This document shows positions 36,536 to 45,323 of a stretch of 64,000 nucleotides of DNA, one piece after another (the stretch's first letter is position 1; every line of letters starts with the position of its first letter). The stretch lies in NCBI GenBank assembly GCA_020633895.1, contig JACKCT010000004.1, forward strand, positions 62,001 to 126,000, given 5' to 3'. Below the pieces are notes generated by a model. It ran no database searches. It was not told where the DNA came from and saw only the letters and a program-made list of their open reading frames with translations. A program made the position numbers and the translations under genes. This DNA comes from Deltaproteobacteria bacterium. Lineage in GTDB: Bacteria; Lernaellota; Lernaellaia; JACKCT01.

Positions 36536-36683
36536 GGCAACGCTCCTCAATCAAATCGAATGCAAAGATAATCGAAAGTTCGAACGCGATACCGGCGGGG
36601 CGCATTTTCCCCGAAATTCCGGATTCGCGAGGTCGTCTTTTGGTATCAGACGAGCGGGGGCAGGTCAATGGGCCTAACGATGA

Positions 36684-36706
36684 AAAGGGCCCGGACCGGC
36701 CCCTTT
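36684..36706 (-). terminator. Terminator hairpin after the FmdB-type gene
   Basis: An 11-bp stem with one mismatch around a single A (AAAGGGcCCGG / CCGGcCCCTTT), followed on the minus strand by TTTT. It separates the zinc-ribbon gene from gcvH. Confidence 0.65.
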
Positions 36707-36751
36707 CGACGCACGAAATTCACCCGATATTCCGGGCGCTTGTGGATAACT

Positions 36752-37042
36752 CTAGTTTTCCGCGGCGCAGGCCCCGGTGCCGTTGCAGGCGCCCGAAGGG
36801 CAGGAGGCCGTCTCGGAACTGGAGGAGCTTTCGGAGGTTGCGGGTTTGCTGCCCGGATTCTTGGCGGCGTAGTCGGTGACGTACCAGCCCGAGCCCTTCA
36901 AGTGAAAGGACGAAAGGCTGATGAGCTTGCGCACGTTTTTCGACTCGCACGACGGGCACGCGGGCGCCTCTTTGGCGTTGATGCTGACGCGCTTTTCGTA
37001 CTGCGTGGAGCAGTCGTTGCATTCGTATTCGTAAATCGGCAT
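36752..37042 (-). CDS. FmdB-family zinc-ribbon protein
   Basis: A 96-residue protein with the FmdB zinc ribbon M-P-I-Y-E-Y-x-C-x-x-C and a second C-P-S-C pair, followed by a Ser-rich linker and a Cys-containing tail (C-P-S-G-A-C-N-G-T-G-A-C). It is annotated in many genomes as a putative regulatory protein, with no proven function. The tail Cys residues could form a second metal site. It is a single-gene unit with its own terminator. Confidence 0.85.
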   Translation of the reverse strand: MPIYEYECNDCSTQYEKRVSINAKEAPACPSCESKNVRKLISLSSFHLKGSGWYVTDYAAKNPGSKPATSESSSSSETASCPSGACNGTGACAAEN

Positions 37043-37208
37043 GGCCCTATCCCCTTGGTTGTCCTTGCCTTATCCGTGTCGTCTTCCTGATTTATCGGCC
37101 AATTCCGTTCCGAAATCAAATACTTGGATCGGCCTCGGTCGACAAGGGAAAAATAAGCATCCACCGGTTTTCGTCAAGTCCGAAATGCCTCGCGACGCCC
37201 GATTCGCC

Positions 37209-37637
37209 CTACTTGATCGCTCGGACCACCAAAAACGCCCAGTTGATCAGCCAAATAACGACAAGGGCCGGTCGCACCCAGAAATTTCGCGCCCAGTAGG
37301 CGGCCCAGTTGATCGGCGGCGAATTGGCCAAAATCAGCTTCAACGACCCGAAAAGCACCGCCAGCGAACCAAGCATGAACGCCGGGCCCATGGCATTGGT
37401 CTTGAACGCCAACCAAAATTGCCCCTGGGCGAAGTACACGCAGGCGTGCGTCATGTGGCAAAACGGGCAGGGCAGGCCGGTGACACTCCGAAAGACGCAC
37501 ATCGGAACGCGCCAGATCACGTCCCAAGGCAGCATCCAGGCGCCGATCCACCCGGTCGCGACCATAGCCGCCAATGTCCAACGAAAGACGTTGGGATTGG
37601 ACCGGACCGGAATGGCGCGGGGGATGGTTTCCTGCAT
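37209..37637 (-). CDS. DUF2752 membrane protein
   Basis: A 142-residue membrane protein with three hydrophobic helices and the DUF2752 signature C-P-F-C-H-M-T-H-A between the first two, followed by F-K-T-N-A-M-G-P. The paired Cys near the membrane could bind metal or form a disulfide. The family has no known function. The ATG at 37637 begins just after a short basic stretch. It is the last gene of the envelope operon, 47 bp after the Yip1 gene. Confidence 0.8.
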   Translation of the reverse strand: MQETIPRAIPVRSNPNVFRWTLAAMVATGWIGAWMLPWDVIWRVPMCVFRSVTGLPCPFCHMTHACVYFAQGQFWLAFKTNAMGPAFMLGSLAVLFGSLKLILANSPPINWAAYWARNFWVRPALVVIWLINWAFLVVRAIK

Positions 37638-37684
37638 GGTTTCGGGTTCCGTCTCGATTCCGTCTGTATTCCTATTTTCGCCTG

Positions 37685-38608
37685 TCAGTGAGCGGACATG
37701 CCGCCGATCATACCGGCGATGCCCATGCCCAGGACGGCAAATCCGCAGCAGCAAATGACAATCGGTGCGATGACCGCGACCGCCCCCTTCCAGCCCGGCA
37801 CCCGATGCACCTTCGTCAGGCCGATGGCGGTCAGAACCAACTGCCAGATGAAGGCGATGGACGCTCCGACAAAAGGAATCACCCGCGCGAGGTTGGCGGT
37901 GTTCGAATACGCGGTCACGCGGATCGTGTCCTCGAAATTGCCGTCGTGCTCGCCGAGGATGGCGATGATGGCATGGTAAACCGCTCCGCCCACGATGCTG
38001 CTCAGGAATACGGTCAAGGGGGTCAACACGATGCCGGCGATCACCATCGCGCTCATCGTTCCGCCGCCGCCCAGCATGTCCGTGTACATGCGTATGTATT
38101 CTTCCATCCCGGGAATGTCGGCCAACTCGCCGGATTTCAACGTCTGTTCCAAACCGGCCATGCGCCCCGGAGACATCACCAAACCGACCAGGGCTTCCAC
38201 GAGTTTCCCCGGCAGGGAAACCAGGATGGCGTAGCCGATCGCCGGCCAAAAGGTGCCCGGAACCGGCATTTGCGTGAAGAACAGCGACGGCATCTTCACG
38301 ATGCGCATCACGTACGGCTTAAGTAGCGACCAAAAATTTTCTCTGGTCAGGTCCGGCAGGGCCTCGGGCACCGGGCCGCCGACGGGGCCGTAAGACGACG
38401 ATCCGCCGGGAGGCACCATGCCGCCTTCGGGCAGGTTGGAATCGCCTGAGATGAACGCCCCGCCGGGCTCGTCCCCGATGCGCGCGCCCTGTTCCCACTC
38501 GAAGTTCTCCGGGGACACCTTGAATCGCTGGGAGCACGACGGGCAGATGTAGTTGCCCGGGGCCTCGACGGTCGTCTGCTTCTGGCAATGGGGGCATCGG
38601 ACGATCAT
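37685..38608 (-). CDS. Zinc-ribbon plus Yip1-domain membrane protein
   Basis: A 307-residue protein. Residues 1-30 hold an MJ0042-like zinc ribbon (C-P-H-C ... C-P-S-C), then a Gly/Pro-rich linker to about residue 85, then a Yip1-type bundle of about five transmembrane helices starting with N-F-W-S-L-L-K-P. Yip1-like proteins are found in eukaryotic vesicle traffic and widely in bacteria, where the role is unknown. Its ATG overlaps the TPR gene stop by 4 bp, suggesting a shared complex with the lipoproteins upstream. Confidence 0.75.
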   Translation of the reverse strand: MIVRCPHCQKQTTVEAPGNYICPSCSQRFKVSPENFEWEQGARIGDEPGGAFISGDSNLPEGGMVPPGGSSSYGPVGGPVPEALPDLTRENFWSLLKPYVMRIVKMPSLFFTQMPVPGTFWPAIGYAILVSLPGKLVEALVGLVMSPGRMAGLEQTLKSGELADIPGMEEYIRMYTDMLGGGGTMSAMVIAGIVLTPLTVFLSSIVGGAVYHAIIAILGEHDGNFEDTIRVTAYSNTANLARVIPFVGASIAFIWQLVLTAIGLTKVHRVPGWKGAVAVIAPIVICCCGFAVLGMGIAGMIGGMSAH

Positions 38609-39972
38609 GGGGCATCCTTTACGTGGGGGGCGGGAACGGTTTCGAGAAGCGTCTCTCGCGCCTGATTTTCCAAGCGTTTGGCCACTTCAAACAACAGTTC
38701 GGGCGACTTTTCCCGATGAGGATAAACGACAACGGCCGGAAAGTCTTCGCCGAAACCGCGAAAGGTCGTGATCGCCTGCTGGGGGTTGTTGAGTTCGTTG
38801 AGGTACAACGCCCCGCGATGCAGTCGCGCGTAGGCGGATGTGGCGCCCGTGGGATCGGCTTTTTGGCCGATTTTCTCCAGTTCCAAGGCCAGATTGAGGG
38901 CGCGCTCGGGGCGTTTCGCCTTTTCGGTGTACAGACGCATCATCGCCGCCACCGCCCGAGGCCCCACGGCCTGCTCACCCTCGTAGGTCTCGTAACGCAA
39001 CTCCGCGTACTGCGTGATAATGCCGCGATACGCCTCTTCGGCCTGGGCCAGATCCCCCGAGCCTTTCAATTCGACAAAGCGTTCCTCGTAGATCTTCGCC
39101 CGCGTGAATAGGATCTCCGCCAACGCCAGATCGGAGGTCGTCAGCTTCGCCAGTTCCTCGAGTTCCACGAGTTTTTTCGTCGTCGTGGCGGGGATTTTGT
39201 CGATGATCTTGTCCATATGCCGGGCCGCGAGCCAGTCGATTTCCCGCAGCCCCCCGGCGTCGCCGACCTTCTGTCCCGCGTATTTGCCGAGCAGTTCGCG
39301 AAGTTTCAGGACGGCCTGGTTGTACTGCCCCGAGTTGTAGAGTGCGTCGACGAACTTGAGCATGACAATCACGTCCACCGGCCCGGCGTAGGAACGTTCC
39401 TCGTCCGTGAGCCCGACGTACGTGCCCGGATAGCGAACGGAAATGGACTGCATCTGCTCGACGGCGGTCATCGGCGAGCCGAGGGATTCGGAATAGAGCC
39501 CGGCGCGTTCGATGTCGGCGGTGGCGCGCATATTGATCGGGTGCTCGGGATCGACCGGATTGTCCATGGTCGTGTCGTAGGGATAGAACGCGTAGATCTT
39601 GCTGAGCGTGGACAAAGCCGCGCTGGAATTGCCGGCCCGTCGGTAAAGCACGTACGACTCCCAGACGGCCGCCTTGCCGGCCTGCTGATGCGGAGCAATG
39701 GCGAAGATTTCGTCGTACATCGCGGCGATGTCTTCGTAGGGCGGCGGGTCCTGTTTGTACGCTTCTCGGATGCGAGTCTGCACGCTTTCGATCTGGGCGG
39801 CGACTTTCTCGGCCTCGGAATCGGGCGGCGTGGCCTCGGGTTGGTCGGCGAAGGCGGGGTTCTTCGGCGGCGTGGGCGTTTGGGCAAAAAGCACCGGTGA
39901 CGCCCACAGTAACGCGAGACCCGCGAGCAAGCCCGCGATTCCCGGTCGTATCGCGCGGGGACGCCGTGTCAT
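38605..39972 (-). CDS. Periplasmic TPR-like helical protein
   Basis: A 455-residue exported protein with a signal peptide (about 1-30, ending L-F-A-Q) and a mature region entirely helical with degenerate TPR pairs, for example A-A-V-W-E-S-Y-V-L-Y-R-R-A-G-N-S-S-A-A and Y-N-S-G-Q-Y-N-Q-A-V. There are no enzymatic motifs. It is translationally coupled on both sides: 4-bp overlaps with the DUF4398-like gene upstream and the Yip1 gene downstream. It probably scaffolds an envelope complex with its neighbours. Confidence 0.7.
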   Translation of the reverse strand: MTRRPRAIRPGIAGLLAGLALLWASPVLFAQTPTPPKNPAFADQPEATPPDSEAEKVAAQIESVQTRIREAYKQDPPPYEDIAAMYDEIFAIAPHQQAGKAAVWESYVLYRRAGNSSAALSTLSKIYAFYPYDTTMDNPVDPEHPINMRATADIERAGLYSESLGSPMTAVEQMQSISVRYPGTYVGLTDEERSYAGPVDVIVMLKFVDALYNSGQYNQAVLKLRELLGKYAGQKVGDAGGLREIDWLAARHMDKIIDKIPATTTKKLVELEELAKLTTSDLALAEILFTRAKIYEERFVELKGSGDLAQAEEAYRGIITQYAELRYETYEGEQAVGPRAVAAMMRLYTEKAKRPERALNLALELEKIGQKADPTGATSAYARLHRGALYLNELNNPQQAITTFRGFGEDFPAVVVYPHREKSPELLFEVAKRLENQARETLLETVPAPHVKDAP

Positions 39973-40316
39973 GGCGCGACGGGGTTGGGTGTCAATCCGG
40001 ACGGGGTGGGGGTCGCGTGGCCGGTCGCCGGACGACACAGATCGATGAACTGCCGGGCGCGATCGGTCTGCTCGCGGGCGATGCGCAGGTGGTCGGCGGC
40101 GGCATTGTAGCGGCGCGCCTTGAAAGCGTCTTGAGCGAAATGCAGATGGGCCTCGGCGCCGGCGAATTCCTTGGGAGCGCACATGGCCGCGCCTTGTTCG
40201 CGAATGGCGCTCACTTCCGATTCCAGCGAAGCCACATCCGTTGACGTCGGGGCGGCCGCGCAGGCGGAGACCGTCAACAGGACGGCCACGGCGAGGGGGG
40301 CGAGATATCGCGTCAC
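39969..40316 (-). CDS. Small DUF4398-like lipoprotein
   Basis: A 115-residue lipoprotein with lipobox V-S-A-C19. The mature part is helical, with the repeat-like A-E-A-H-L-H-F-A-Q-D-A-F-K-A-R-R-Y-N-A-A pattern of DUF4398 proteins. It is a likely paralogue of the lipoprotein encoded just upstream, and overlaps it and the TPR gene by 4 bp each. These lipoproteins often accompany OmpA-like or TPR envelope proteins; no function is known. Confidence 0.7.
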   Translation of the reverse strand: MTRYLAPLAVAVLLTVSACAAAPTSTDVASLESEVSAIREQGAAMCAPKEFAGAEAHLHFAQDAFKARRYNAAADHLRIAREQTDRARQFIDLCRPATGHATPTPSGLTPNPVAP

Positions 40317-40687
40317 CGGCTCGCTCCGGCTCGGGGCGGGGTGGTGTCCGTGCCCCGCAGCGCGATTTCCTTAAGCGCGGCCGTTTCCGCCTCCTTGGCG
40401 CGGGCGGTGGCCAGGAGGGCGTACTTGGACGCCAGATCGAAATCGCTGTCATTGAGGCGTTCGTGGGCTTCGTTCAGATAGAGTTCGGCTGAATGGAAGG
40501 CATAAGGCGCCAGGTAATCGGCGTGCGTTTCCCGGGCGACGGCCACCGCTCGTTCGGCCGAGGCGATATCCTGCTTGGCCGCGCATCCGACCAGCAGCAT
40601 TGCCGTCGTCAACACGACGACAACAGCTCGCCAGGTCGCCTTTTGACCGGCGAAAACTCGGGGAAATCGGCGTCGGAAGCCATTCAT
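40313..40687 (-). CDS. DUF4398-family lipoprotein, first gene of envelope operon
   Basis: A 124-residue lipoprotein with lipobox L-V-G-C35 after a long basic n-region. The mature helical domain has A-F-H-S-A-E-L-Y-L-N-E-A-H-E-R-L and a second A-L-L-A-T-A-R-A-K-E-A-E-T helix, the DUF4398 pattern. The start is the ATG at 40687. A longer frame starting at TTG 40723 is unlikely because that TTG is the -35 box of the promoter. It is the first of five envelope genes. Confidence 0.75.
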   Translation of the reverse strand: MNGFRRRFPRVFAGQKATWRAVVVVLTTAMLLVGCAAKQDIASAERAVAVARETHADYLAPYAFHSAELYLNEAHERLNDSDFDLASKYALLATARAKEAETAALKEIALRGTDTTPPRAGASR

Positions 40688-40694
40688 GGCCCCC

Positions 40695-40723
40695 AACGTA
40701 GTCGGGCCGTCTGGGTGTGTCAA
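40695..40723 (-). promoter_or_regulatory. Promoter of the DUF4398-TPR-Yip1 operon
   Basis: Consensus -35 TTGACA (40723-40718), a 17-bp spacer and -10 TACGTT (40700-40695) on the minus strand. Only seven bases (GGGGGCC) separate the -10 from the ATG at 40687, so the transcript should be leaderless or nearly so. Confidence 0.7.
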
Positions 40724-40750
40724 TTCCGTGTTAATCAGCCGGAAGGCGGG

Positions 40751-41986
40751 TCAGTCGGCCGCGCTGACGACCGCCTCGATCATGCGCTTGATCTCGCCCT
40801 CGGTATGGGGACCGGGGGACATGGATTGCTCGTAGTGGTATTCCGGGTCCGCGAAGTAGCTTTCCGGCAGAAGATATCCCAATTCGTCGTTGCACAGCCC
40901 CAGGAAAAAGCAGGGGTCGCCGCCCACCATTTTCTTGATCTGTAGACCCAGTTCGGGCAGGCATTCGCCGGGCACCGCGATGAATCGCGCCGGGCCGAGG
41001 GACAGGATGCCGACGCTGGTATGCACATTCGGCCAGACTTCGGCCGTGCTGTCGGGGATGCCGTCGATGCGCCGGTTGAGCACGCCCATATTGAACATGA
41101 AGCCGAGCTGATCGTTACGCAGCTTGAGTTCGAACGGGATCTCCTTGAGACGCAAGACGGCCTTATGCGCCGGTTTGGCGGATTTGACGACTTCGATAGC
41201 CTTTCGCGCCAGGGATTTCCCGTACATCCGGTAGTAACGCAGACGGTCCGAGTAGGGTTCGAACTCGTTGATCCCCGGCGTGACCATTCCGCCGAGGGCG
41301 CCGTTCACGAAGATCGACACGCCGCCGAGCATCTGTTCCATCAAGTCATTGAACGGCGAGACGAAATCGCCGGAGACGCCGTGGTTGTGCTCCCAAAGGC
41401 ACTCGGGGTGGGACGCGAAGTTCGTCAACGTGGCGATGGTGGAGTCTCCGTTACCGCTACGTACGAGGTGCATCACGGACAGGTCGTGGTCCATGAGCAG
41501 AGCGTTGCGGACATTCCAGGTCTCCCGGTCCTTGGGCGCCTTGTCGACGCCGAAACGCGCCTCGGCGGGACGGGCACGCTTCTTCGCCCGACGCACCACA
41601 TGCCCGACGGCGCGAGTGATGTCCTTCATGTATTCCGTGTTCATGCCGGAGAGCAGGGGAACGCCTTCGATGGGGGTCGGACCCCAGATGCCGAAAGTGT
41701 CCGGCCCGGCGTGGGTATGCGTACAGCAGATCCAGACGTTTTCCGGCGCCATCACGCCCGACGCCGCCCGCATCGCCCAGGCGTCCTCGAACATCAGGCC
41801 GATCAGGTCGATCGCCACCAGGGCGAACTCGGTCGAACCGTCGCTGATGTAAACGGCGCGCGCATAGAGAGGATCAAGAACCCGATCCGCCTTGCGGTTC
41901 TGCCCGAAACCGGCCAGATACGTCTTGGACAGATCCGTCGGGGTAATGTCGATTTTTGCCGCGCCCGCGAGAAATTGGGCGGTCAT
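40751..41986 (-). CDS. Neutral/alkaline ceramidase-like hydrolase (no signal peptide)
   Basis: A 411-residue protein of the neutral/alkaline non-lysosomal ceramidase N-terminal family. Visible are the opening A-A-K-I-D-I-T-P, the metal motif C-C-T-H90-T-H92-A-G-P, a third His in F-A-S-H-P, and the N-G-A-L-G-G-M-V-T-P stretch where the catalytic Ser of true ceramidases sits; here Thr is the nearest hydroxyl. It lacks an export signal, so it may be a cytoplasmic amidohydrolase or esterase of unknown substrate. A second, lipid-anchored relative lies at 45324. Confidence 0.75.
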   Translation of the reverse strand: MTAQFLAGAAKIDITPTDLSKTYLAGFGQNRKADRVLDPLYARAVYISDGSTEFALVAIDLIGLMFEDAWAMRAASGVMAPENVWICCTHTHAGPDTFGIWGPTPIEGVPLLSGMNTEYMKDITRAVGHVVRRAKKRARPAEARFGVDKAPKDRETWNVRNALLMDHDLSVMHLVRSGNGDSTIATLTNFASHPECLWEHNHGVSGDFVSPFNDLMEQMLGGVSIFVNGALGGMVTPGINEFEPYSDRLRYYRMYGKSLARKAIEVVKSAKPAHKAVLRLKEIPFELKLRNDQLGFMFNMGVLNRRIDGIPDSTAEVWPNVHTSVGILSLGPARFIAVPGECLPELGLQIKKMVGGDPCFFLGLCNDELGYLLPESYFADPEYHYEQSMSPGPHTEGEIKRMIEAVVSAAD

Positions 41987-42081
41987 GCCCGCTCCTTACA
42001 ATCCATTAAATCATTCGAAAAAAGTTCGGTCGTTGACCTGTCCGAGCTAATAACAGGACTGAGTCTCAATAGCAAGAAAAA

Positions 42082-42101
42082 ATTTGAACGCAGATTCAAA
42101 T
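42082..42101. promoter_or_regulatory. Inverted repeat, possible operator
   Basis: ATTTGAA, 6 nt, TTCAAAT: a perfect 7-bp dyad in the AT-richer divergent region, 11 bp upstream of a candidate promoter. Confidence 0.4.
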
Positions 42102-42111
42102 CCTGCGCGGG

Positions 42112-42139
42112 TTGCCGCATTTCAACGTTCGAATAAGAT
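42112..42139 (+). promoter_or_regulatory. Candidate promoter of enolase-superfamily gene
   Basis: TTGCCG (42112-42117), a 16-bp spacer, and TAAGAT (42134-42139), about 47 bp before the ATG. Confidence 0.45.
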
Positions 42140-42185
42140 AGACGACTTACTCGACGACGATTTCATCCCTGGGAGGCTTTGGCCC

Positions 42186-43427
42186 ATGAGCCGCATCGAG
42201 CGCGTGGAGCTGTTTCACGTCAACATCAAGCTAAGCGAGCCGTTTTTCCCGTCCTGGATTCCCGGCTATCCGCAGACGCACAACCGTTCGACACTCATCC
42301 GCTTCACGACGGACGACGGGCTCGTCGGTGTTTCCTCCGGCGCGGCGTTTACGACCGAGCGGGAGGGACTGGGCGAACTTCTGGGCGGATTTCTGCTGGG
42401 GGCGAATGCCCTGGACGTCGCCACGGTCCGTCAGCGGATCAAGGAAGCCGGCTATTTGGGCTGGCGCAACTGGTGGATCGAACCGGCGTTTTGGGACATC
42501 CGAGGCAAGGCCGAGGGCAAACCGGCCTACAAGCTCCTGGCCGGGTCGGACGAGACGGTCGAGAAGGTGAAATGCTACGCCTCCACGGGGGAGATCCGGC
42601 CGTTCGAAAAGCGCAAGCCGTATCTGGACGAGATCCAAAAGATGGGCTTTCGTCATGTGAAGCTGCGGGTGCATGACTTTGATGAGGAAAAGGACTTCGA
42701 AATCCTGCGCAAGGCGCGGGAATACGTCGGGCCGGACTTCGGGATCGCCGTGGACTGCAACCAGGGCTGGCGCGTGGCGCTGGTCGATGACGCGCCGCTA
42801 TGGGATCTTCCGCGAGCGCTGCGTTTCGGCAAGGTCTGCGACGAGTTGAATATCGCCTGGATCGAAGAACCGCTGGACATGCACAACTTTCCCGCCTACG
42901 CGGAGCTACGGCGGCAAATCAAGACGCCCATCGCCGGCGGCGAGCTGTTCACCTCCCGCCAGGAGATGCAGGCGGCCATGGACAACGAAGCCTTCGACAT
43001 CTTCCAGCCGGACTGTTGCTTCGCGGGCGGCCTGGAAGACGGCATCTGGCTGGCTCGCGAGTGCGCGAAGCGGGACCTGACCTTCACGCCTCACACATGG
43101 ACCAACGGTGTCGGTTTCCTGATGAATCTTGCGGTCAAGGCTGCGTCCGGTTCCACGCTCCCGCTGGAATATCCCTACGAACCGCCCGGCTGGACGCCCG
43201 AAGGGCGCGACGCGATTTTGCGCGAACCGATCCGCCTCAACCCGGACGGAACGGTCAACGTGCCCCAGGCGCCGGGACTTGGGATCGACATCGACGAAGT
43301 CGCGCTGCGCCGTCACGCCAAACGATTCCATAAGATGACGCCCGCCCGTCTGGCGATTCGCACGATCCGCGAGAAGGGTCTGAAGGCGGCGCTGGAAATC
43401 AAGAAGAAGAAAGACAGTCGGGTCTGA
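42186..43427 (+). CDS. Enolase-superfamily enzyme (mandelate racemase type)
   Basis: A 413-residue TIM-barrel enzyme. The K159-L-R161 pair stands at the KxK position of the second strand, metal ligands are D190 (V-D-C-N), E227 (E-E-P-L-D) and E253 (G-G-E), and H303 (T-P-H-T-W) with D276 (I-F-Q-P-D) forms the His-Asp dyad of the mandelate racemase subgroup. These enzymes abstract the alpha-proton of carboxylates, as racemases or acid-sugar dehydratases. Which one cannot be told; the K-x-R variant narrows it away from standard mandelate racemase. GGGAGG precedes the ATG. Confidence 0.8.
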   Translation: MSRIERVELFHVNIKLSEPFFPSWIPGYPQTHNRSTLIRFTTDDGLVGVSSGAAFTTEREGLGELLGGFLLGANALDVATVRQRIKEAGYLGWRNWWIEPAFWDIRGKAEGKPAYKLLAGSDETVEKVKCYASTGEIRPFEKRKPYLDEIQKMGFRHVKLRVHDFDEEKDFEILRKAREYVGPDFGIAVDCNQGWRVALVDDAPLWDLPRALRFGKVCDELNIAWIEEPLDMHNFPAYAELRRQIKTPIAGGELFTSRQEMQAAMDNEAFDIFQPDCCFAGGLEDGIWLARECAKRDLTFTPHTWTNGVGFLMNLAVKAASGSTLPLEYPYEPPGWTPEGRDAILREPIRLNPDGTVNVPQAPGLGIDIDEVALRRHAKRFHKMTPARLAIRTIREKGLKAALEIKKKKDSRV

Positions 43428-43502
43428 CCACGCGGGGACTTGCGCCCGGCGCGACCCCCCATTAGAAACAGGGAATCGACCCCATGCATTCGAGGGACAC
43501 TC

Positions 43503-44054
43503 ATGGCCAAAGATGACAACACGAAGCAGTTCACCTATTCGGACGAACTGAAATATCCCCGTGACATCGTCTATCCGGTTTTTCGCAACGAGTCGATCCG
43601 GCTGGCGGACTATTTGCCGAATATCGCGCTGATTGAGGAAATCGAGCGACACGAGCACGAGGAGGGCGTCAGCTTCATCCTCAAATGGCACGCCCGCGCC
43701 AAGCTGCCCGGCCCGGCGGCCAAGCTGATTCCCGAAAACGCGATGACGTGGGTCGACAAGGCGACGTATTTCGACGCGACGCACTCCGTCAACTACGAGC
43801 TGACGTTCCCCATGCTCGGTGAAGCGGTGCGGGTACACGGGACGAACCGCTTCGAGGCCGTCGGTGACAAGACGCGCGTCACGGTCAGCGGCACCATCGA
43901 GGCGGATATCAACAAGATCCCCTTCGCCCCGAAGATGGTGCTCAAACGTGTCGTGCCCTTGGTGCAGGACTTTGCCGCCAAGCAGACGGAGCCGAATCTG
44001 ATCGAGATGAACCGGGGAATCGAGAAGTATTTGGAAGAGTCGGGGCGGGTCTAA
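43503..44054 (+). CDS. SRPBCC (START-like) domain protein
   Basis: A 183-residue cytoplasmic protein with the SRPBCC helix-grip pattern: an opening F-x-Y-x-x-E-L-K-Y-P-R-D-I-V-Y-P-V-F, central strands (S-V-N-Y-E-L-T-F) and a long C-terminal helix. The family binds hydrophobic ligands, with roles from polyketide cyclisation to lipid transfer. It lies about 75 bp after the enolase-superfamily gene and its stop overlaps the convergent transferase gene by 4 bp. No catalytic residue is recognisable. Confidence 0.7.
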   Translation: MAKDDNTKQFTYSDELKYPRDIVYPVFRNESIRLADYLPNIALIEEIERHEHEEGVSFILKWHARAKLPGPAAKLIPENAMTWVDKATYFDATHSVNYELTFPMLGEAVRVHGTNRFEAVGDKTRVTVSGTIEADINKIPFAPKMVLKRVVPLVQDFAAKQTEPNLIEMNRGIEKYLEESGRV

Positions 44055-45211
44055 GCCGCCCGGATCAGCTTCTTCACCCGCGCCTTCAAATTCGTCTTTT
44101 CCAGCACGAACACGATGCCGTCCACGACCTTGCGATAGACCGCGAGCGTGAGCAGCAGCAGGCGCATCTTGAGGGTGCGTCGGTAGAGGAAATAGTCGAC
44201 TTCCTCGTACTCGTTCGTCGCGAATTGGGCTTTATAGGGCGCTTCGCCGAATTCGAAGTCGATTTTTTTGATTCCGTATTCCGTCGTGTAGAGACGGGTG
44301 AGGACATCGAACAGCAGCACCGAGCCGGGCGACTCGTCGGCGTGGTCCTGATCGAAGCCCACGTCGTCGTAATAGAACGTCGAACCGCGCCGCGTGCCGA
44401 GAATGAACGCAATGGGCTTGTCGCCGCCGTAGAGGATGTACGACAGGAAAATCCCCGCGTCGGCCAGCGCCTGAAAAAACGCCAACTGCTCCTTACGCAC
44501 TCGCGGTCCGAACGCTTTTCCCTGCCAACTGCGGATCGTCACCTCGTAGGCATCGTTGAGGAACTGTTCCACTTCGTCGGCGCGGCGAAACTCGCGCACC
44601 TCCATGGAGCCGTGCGTGGCGGCGAATTTCTTGGTTTTGCGTTTGAGGGTATTGCGCGACTTGCTGGAAAAACGCTGGTCGTATTGATCGATCAGCGATT
44701 CGTCGGCCACCAGGTGACGCACGCGACGCTTGAACGGCGCGAAATGCAGATAGCGCTTCGGGCCGCCGATCACTTTGCCGTAGAGACGCTGATAGTACGG
44801 GCTCTCGACGGGCAGGGCGTGGATGTTCACCCCGGCGATTTCCGGAAATGTCGCGAAAATCTTGGCCACGGCCGCCGCGCAAAGATCGTGGTCCTGCTCG
44901 AACGGGAATCCGGGAAAGCGCAGCGTCGAGAGTTTGAGGGGAATTTCGAAGATCGGTTTTTCGGCGACGGTGAATTTCAGCGAGCTTTCGGAAACCGAGG
45001 CGCAGAAAAATCCGACCCATTCCTCGCCCCGTTTGGCGCCGAAGGCGGTCCATTTGGTCGAGGCGCCGTCTTTTTGATTCGCGTCGTACCACTCGTAGGT
45101 GTGGCACAGATGGTATTCATTCGGCGGATCGGACAGCGCGCGCCAACGAGCCGCAAGCTCGGGCGTCAGGTCCTCGGGGCGAAGACGAACGAATTCCACG
45201 TCGGTGCTCAT
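44051..45211 (-). CDS. GNAT/FemAB-like acyltransferase (Acetyltransf_6 type)
   Basis: A 386-residue protein resembling the CelD/BcsL and FemAB-like GNAT group: two acetyltransferase-like halves, with C-H-T-Y-E-W-Y near residue 40 and G-S-T-F-Y-Y-D-D-V-G-F-D followed by E-S-P-G-S-V-L-L-F-D in the second half. Such enzymes acylate sugars or peptides of surface polymers. The C terminus is basic with a hydrophobic segment. I set the start at the ATG at 45211 with GGAGAG upstream. It is divergent from the ceramidase-like lipoprotein gene. Confidence 0.72.
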   Translation of the reverse strand: MSTDVEFVRLRPEDLTPELAARWRALSDPPNEYHLCHTYEWYDANQKDGASTKWTAFGAKRGEEWVGFFCASVSESSLKFTVAEKPIFEIPLKLSTLRFPGFPFEQDHDLCAAAVAKIFATFPEIAGVNIHALPVESPYYQRLYGKVIGGPKRYLHFAPFKRRVRHLVADESLIDQYDQRFSSKSRNTLKRKTKKFAATHGSMEVREFRRADEVEQFLNDAYEVTIRSWQGKAFGPRVRKEQLAFFQALADAGIFLSYILYGGDKPIAFILGTRRGSTFYYDDVGFDQDHADESPGSVLLFDVLTRLYTTEYGIKKIDFEFGEAPYKAQFATNEYEEVDYFLYRRTLKMRLLLLTLAVYRKVVDGIVFVLEKTNLKARVKKLIRAA

Positions 45212-45288
45212 ATCTCTCCGAAAAAGGCGCGAGGCCGTAAAGGGGGTCATCGGACGATTCGTCACGAATCTCCAGCGATACAAAGGCC

Positions 45289-45316
45289 TTGCGGAATTTT
45301 AGCGATTCTTTAGGAT
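45289..45316 (+). promoter_or_regulatory. Candidate promoter of ceramidase-like lipoprotein gene
   Basis: TTGCGG (45289-45294), a 16-bp spacer, and TAGGAT (45311-45316), followed by seven bases and the ATG at 45324. No ribosome site is visible, so the message may be leaderless. Confidence 0.5.
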
Positions 45317-45323
45317 AAGCCCC

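Noticed and set aside
38249-40452. Long lead-in frames before the DUF2752 and TPR genes
   Set aside because: Both long frames include out-of-frame translations of the neighbouring gene. Real starts are 37637 and 39972, where a hydrophobic or signal segment begins.
40688-40723. TTG start at 40723 for the first DUF4398 gene
   Set aside because: This TTG is the first half of a consensus TTGACA -35 box with a well-spaced -10; the ATG at 40687 is the start.
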